DNA from: Methylobacterium aquaticum
GTDB taxonomy: Bacteria > Pseudomonadota > Alphaproteobacteria > Rhizobiales > Beijerinckiaceae
Assembly: GCF_016804325.1 (NCBI RefSeq)
Contig: NZ_CP043627.1
Span: forward strand, 5,973,501-6,037,500
Length of the DNA: 64,000 bases
Direction: 5' to 3'
The first letter of the stretch is position 1. The number at the start of each line of letters is the position of its first letter. Below the pieces are notes generated by a model. It worked only from the letters and a program-made list of their open reading frames with translations, was not told the DNA's origin and searched no databases. Positions 61,182 to 64,000 of the stretch are shown one piece after another. Both the position numbers and the translations under genes were made by a program.

Positions 61182-62306
61182 CTATTTTACATTATCAATT
61201 TTAGAAATTATATATGATAGCTCTGCTTGTCGATTGATATCTAATTTAGAAAAGAGGGATTTCATTTGTGTGCGGATAGTTTGCTCGGAGATACCCAGTT
61301 TTACTGAAGCTTCACGTGGTGACAGACCTCTTCCTATAAGCATCGCCGCATACGCTTCTGCTCTAGTCAACCCGACTTCTTGCAAATCTGGAATGATATC
61401 TTTACCTGTATATTTGAAAGGATCCCTCACAACTAAAAGTATGGTGTTCCGGGGGGATTGTAGAATACTGGGTGTCGTGTCTTTGTGCTTCGGATTGATG
61501 GCTTGAATGTGAATACAATTTCCAGTCTGATCGTTCCTAAAGATCCCTGAGTAGTTTCCGCTGCCAACTCGCGATTGTAGCGCGTCTCGCACGATAATAT
61601 CTAGCTTCATTTGCAACGAATGGGTTAACCCCTTTATTATCGTCTTTTTAATAATTTGGAAACAGACCCTGATAAGTCGCTCCGCTGAGGCATTAATAGA
61701 CAATATTTTTCCCGATTGATCTAACGTGATGGCTCCAACATCGATCATATCGAGCCCGGCTGTTAAATTACTGGCGTGCTGGCGTGCAACATTAAATGAA
61801 GCTGCAAGATGGAATGCGCGAGTTACATGGGGAGCTAACTGCCGCAACAGAACTAAGTCTTGCTCTCCAAAAGGCCCCTTGTTCCAATCTCTAGGGGCAC
61901 TGATCGTAACGATGCCGGTTCCGTGGGGGTCTGACGAAAAGTATGCTGCCATATCGTCTAGGCCGTGTTTGTGATAGAAATCTTGAAAAAATGGATCGTG
62001 TTGCTTCTCTTCCGGATTGAAAAAGGCCGCATCGACGTAGATCGTACCTGGTTTCAACTCGAGCAATTTTGCGCGAGCAATTCTACTATCATACTTCCAC
62101 CATGTTCCGCTATAGTCTTCGCTCACTTCATCAAGTCGAGCGGAGTGCATCGTATGTGCTGTTCGAGTAGGATCATGAGAAATGATTAGTGAACCACGAG
62201 CGCCTACAGCTTCGCCGAACTGATCTAACACATGTGGCCACAATCCAGCGTCCATGCTTGCCGCGTAGCAGAGATCGATAAATTTGCCTTCGTCGAATTT
62301 CGCCAT
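61182..62306 (-). CDS. LuxR-type HTH transcriptional regulator
   Basis: This 374-residue protein has a GerE/LuxR HTH at about 308-370 (VGLTRAEAYAAMLIGRGLSP, REASVKLGISEQTIRTQMKS, LFSKLDINRQAEL). The large N-terminal part (about 1-185 and 186-300) looks like a GAF/PAS-type sensor, not the acyl-homoserine-lactone pocket. It stands upstream of the two synthases on the same strand and has the same low GC. It probably controls them, possibly in response to their product. Confidence 0.88.
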   Translation of the reverse strand: MAKFDEGKFIDLCYAASMDAGLWPHVLDQFGEAVGARGSLIISHDPTRTAHTMHSARLDEVSEDYSGTWWKYDSRIARAKLLELKPGTIYVDAAFFNPEEKQHDPFFQDFYHKHGLDDMAAYFSSDPHGTGIVTISAPRDWNKGPFGEQDLVLLRQLAPHVTRAFHLAASFNVARQHASNLTAGLDMIDVGAITLDQSGKILSINASAERLIRVCFQIIKKTIIKGLTHSLQMKLDIIVRDALQSRVGSGNYSGIFRNDQTGNCIHIQAINPKHKDTTPSILQSPRNTILLVVRDPFKYTGKDIIPDLQEVGLTRAEAYAAMLIGRGLSPREASVKLGISEQTIRTQMKSLFSKLDINRQAELSYIISKIDNVK

Positions 62307-62605
62307 GCACGGCTTTCAGCGTTTGAAGATCTGTCAAGGTAGGCTCTGATAGCTATTCGCGCTAACTGTCGTCAAGTTTATGTTCCGACAGACACGACGG
62401 CCTCACGCCGCTGCCGGCGCTCCCGGCCCTCCCCTGCCTTGGCCATCGGCAAAGCACGTCATACGCGAAGCACTGCCCGCACAGCGCTAAACTTCATCAT
62501 CTTTGCCATATGATTGTTAACTACACCCATCGCGCTTTCCGCTGAGTAATACATTGTAAATCCGTGCCATGCAGATATCGGTCAGCAATACGGAGGCCTC
62601 ACTCG

Positions 62606-62848
62606 ATGTCGAAATTTTCCGTCACCAACAAGATTTTTCAGTTTAGTGTGATGTGGTTGTTCGTTATCGCGTCCTTTGCCTACGCGACAGGTGAAAGCGG
62701 GAAAGCCATGGCGTGGTCTCTCCTGTATGGCGTCCCGGCAGGCTATGTCGTGGCGGAGATATGGGTCGCATCCCTCATCCAAGGGGAAACGAAGAAGTGG
62801 ATCTGGTTCCCGGCGATCCGTGGGTATCTGCGCCGGCAACCTGCCTGA
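62606..62848 (+). CDS. Small membrane protein
   Basis: This 80-residue protein starts at ATG 62606 (MSKFSVTNKIFQFSVMWLFV), with GGAGG 9 nt upstream. Two hydrophobic helices (about 9-30 and 38-62). No family recognised. The alternative start at 62564 lacks a ribosome site. Confidence 0.6.
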   Translation: MSKFSVTNKIFQFSVMWLFVIASFAYATGESGKAMAWSLLYGVPAGYVVAEIWVASLIQGETKKWIWFPAIRGYLRRQPA

Positions 62849-63206
62849 CGGGACGCCGGAGGCCAGGCCCCGTCAGCCCTGAGGCGCACCGTATCGAGGG
62901 AGGCAATGGCCGTGCTGGCCCCTCTACCCTATGTCATCAACATGGGAGGCAGTTCGGAGGTCCGCGTGGGATAGCGCTGCTGCTCAACGAGAGCGGAAGC
63001 AGTCGCGCTGGGCTCAGAATGCCCCAGGACCAACAGGGCGGCGCAGCAGCAGCCCCAGCAGCAGGACGCCCCTGAAACGCGCTGTATGACGTTTCTGACG
63101 CGTCAGCGCTGCCTACCCTTCCCTCCGTGGGCTGTAGGGGCGAACTGACCCCTGGGATGCTGCAAGCTATAGGTGCCCTTGCATCTGCGGGCGTCCGTCA
63201 CTCATG
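62849..63206. other. Intergenic, no gene seen
   Basis: Short frames on both strands lack ribosome sites and conserved motifs. A run of CAGCAGCAGCCCCAGCAGCAGG near 63046 is simple-sequence. Confidence 0.5.
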
Positions 63207-63240
63207 GCAGCAGCGGAGCCCCAGAAGGCTCCTCTGCTGC
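63207..63240 (-). terminator. Hairpin downstream of flagellin
   Basis: Arms GCAGCAGCGGAGCC and GGCTCCTCTGCTGC pair over 14 bp with one mismatch and a 6-nt loop, 9 bp after the flagellin stop. No long T run follows. Confidence 0.65.
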
Positions 63241-63249
63241 ACATATCGA

Positions 63250-64000
63250 TCAGCGCAGCAACTGAAGGATACCCTGGCTGGCCTGGCTCGCCAGAGACAA
63301 CGACGACACCGCCAGGGACTGCCGGATCGACAAGGCCTGCGAGTTCGCTGCCTCCTCGTTCATGTCGGCATTCGTGAGGTTGGCCGCCCCGGTGGTCAGC
63401 ACGTTGATCATCTCTTTCGTGAAGTTCTGCCGGTTCTGCACCGTCGACAGGTTGGAGCCGAACGTCGAGGAGATGGATTTCAGGTTTGCCAACGCATTGC
63501 TCAGCGCATCCGCGGCCTTGGTGAGGTCCGCATTGTTCTGGATGCCGATGTCGGCGCCCGATTGAGCCGTGGCGCTGTCCTTGAACTCGCCGATGCCCAG
63601 CGCGGACGCGGATAGCGACGTGCCCTGGATGTCCAGCTTGGACTTAGCCGCGCCGGTCTTCTCGTTGAACGCGATGCTCAGGCTGTCACCGGCCAGCAGA
63701 TTGGTGCCGTTGAAGCCGGCATCCCGGGCGGCCTGATCCAGCTGGGTCCGTAACGCATTGAACTGCCCCACCAGGGCCGAGCGCTGCGCGGAGGTGCCGC
63801 CAGCCGCCGAAGGTGTGGCGCCGCCGGTGAGCTTAGCGGTCTCGGTGGCATCCACCGCGAACGCACCCGAGGTGGTCTTGCCCAAGCCCACCGTTAGGGT
63901 GTCCGATCCGGTGCCGGTGATCTGCAACTGCCCCTGCACATCGATCGTGGCGGTGGCGATGCCCGACTTGTTGATGTTGTTGACGAGGTCGCTCACCGTG
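63250..64000 (-). CDS. Flagellin, C-terminal part (5' end outside window)
   Basis: The frame is open to the window edge, so at least 250 residues of a longer flagellin are seen. The C-terminal D0/D1 helices are clear: STVQNRQNFTKEMINVLTTG, AANLTNADMNEEAANSQALS and ending SLASQASQGILQLLR. The variable Gly/Ser/Thr-rich domain is upstream. Flagellin polymerises into the filament after export. Confidence 0.92.
   Translation of the reverse strand, partial: TVSDLVNNINKSGIATATIDVQGQLQITGTGSDTLTVGLGKTTSGAFAVDATETAKLTGGATPSAAGGTSAQRSALVGQFNALRTQLDQAARDAGFNGTNLLAGDSLSIAFNEKTGAAKSKLDIQGTSLSASALGIGEFKDSATAQSGADIGIQNNADLTKAADALSNALANLKSISSTFGSNLSTVQNRQNFTKEMINVLTTGAANLTNADMNEEAANSQALSIRQSLAVSSLSLASQASQGILQLLR

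Overview
The window looks like chromosomal sequence from a GC-rich alphaproteobacterium, most likely of the Methylobacterium group. The pointers are very high GC, a Rhizobiales-style catabolic gene repertoire, REP-type inverted repeats, a flagellin gene at the right edge, and integrated plasmid-like and IS-derived material. The species call is inference; no rRNA or complete tRNA gene is present.

1-8.7 kb: an oxidation/decarboxylation cluster. A UbiX-type prenyl-FMN synthase and an aldehyde dehydrogenase (minus strand) sit near a LysR regulator that is divergent to a UbiD-type decarboxylase and a GMC alcohol oxidase. The GMC gene carries a frameshift. A di-iron membrane hydroxylase and a divergent AraC regulator follow. 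8.9-11.3 kb: a mobile-element scar. A degenerate IS701-type transposase end abuts a complete IS3-family element, whose right end cuts a tyrosine recombinase gene. 11.5-23 kb: an eight-gene minus-strand catabolic cluster with a divergent IclR regulator. It encodes an MFS carrier, a FAD/Fe-S D-2-hydroxyacid dehydrogenase, a DUF1932 dehydrogenase, an RraA-type aldolase, a second MFS carrier, an SMP-30 lactonase and two Tat-exported amidohydrolases. It is followed by a LysR/epoxide hydrolase pair. A second, intact recombinase lies at 25.7-26.4 kb. The two recombinase units are direct repeats of about 750 bp that bracket the whole catabolic segment.

27-37.6 kb: an AT-rich spacer, then DipZ, a divergent two-component system, an ABC-F ATPase, and a TetR/SDR/Ohr/alpha-beta hydrolase/cytochrome P460 stress or detoxification run, then a membrane class III nucleotide cyclase. 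38-48 kb: plasmid- or phage-like accessory DNA. It holds divergent small operons around a 46-bp operator-like palindrome, a ParB-like protein, a chain of overlapping small ORFs with strong ribosome binding sites, a metallophosphoesterase and strong terminators. A 3' fragment of a CAU-anticodon tRNA at 48.12-48.17 kb looks like an attachment-site scar. 48-57.7 kb: mostly orphan exported or membrane proteins, a J-domain-less DnaJ-type zinc-finger membrane protein, a second metallophosphoesterase, a REP-like repeat cluster and decayed IS66 and IS5 transposases.

57.9-62.3 kb: a distinctly AT-rich island with two tandem alpha-oxoamine synthase (PLP) paralogues downstream of a LuxR-type HTH regulator, separated by a 524-bp AT-rich spacer containing a perfect palindrome. 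This is the best candidate for an undescribed small-molecule (possibly signalling) system. The window ends in the C-terminal part of a flagellin gene.
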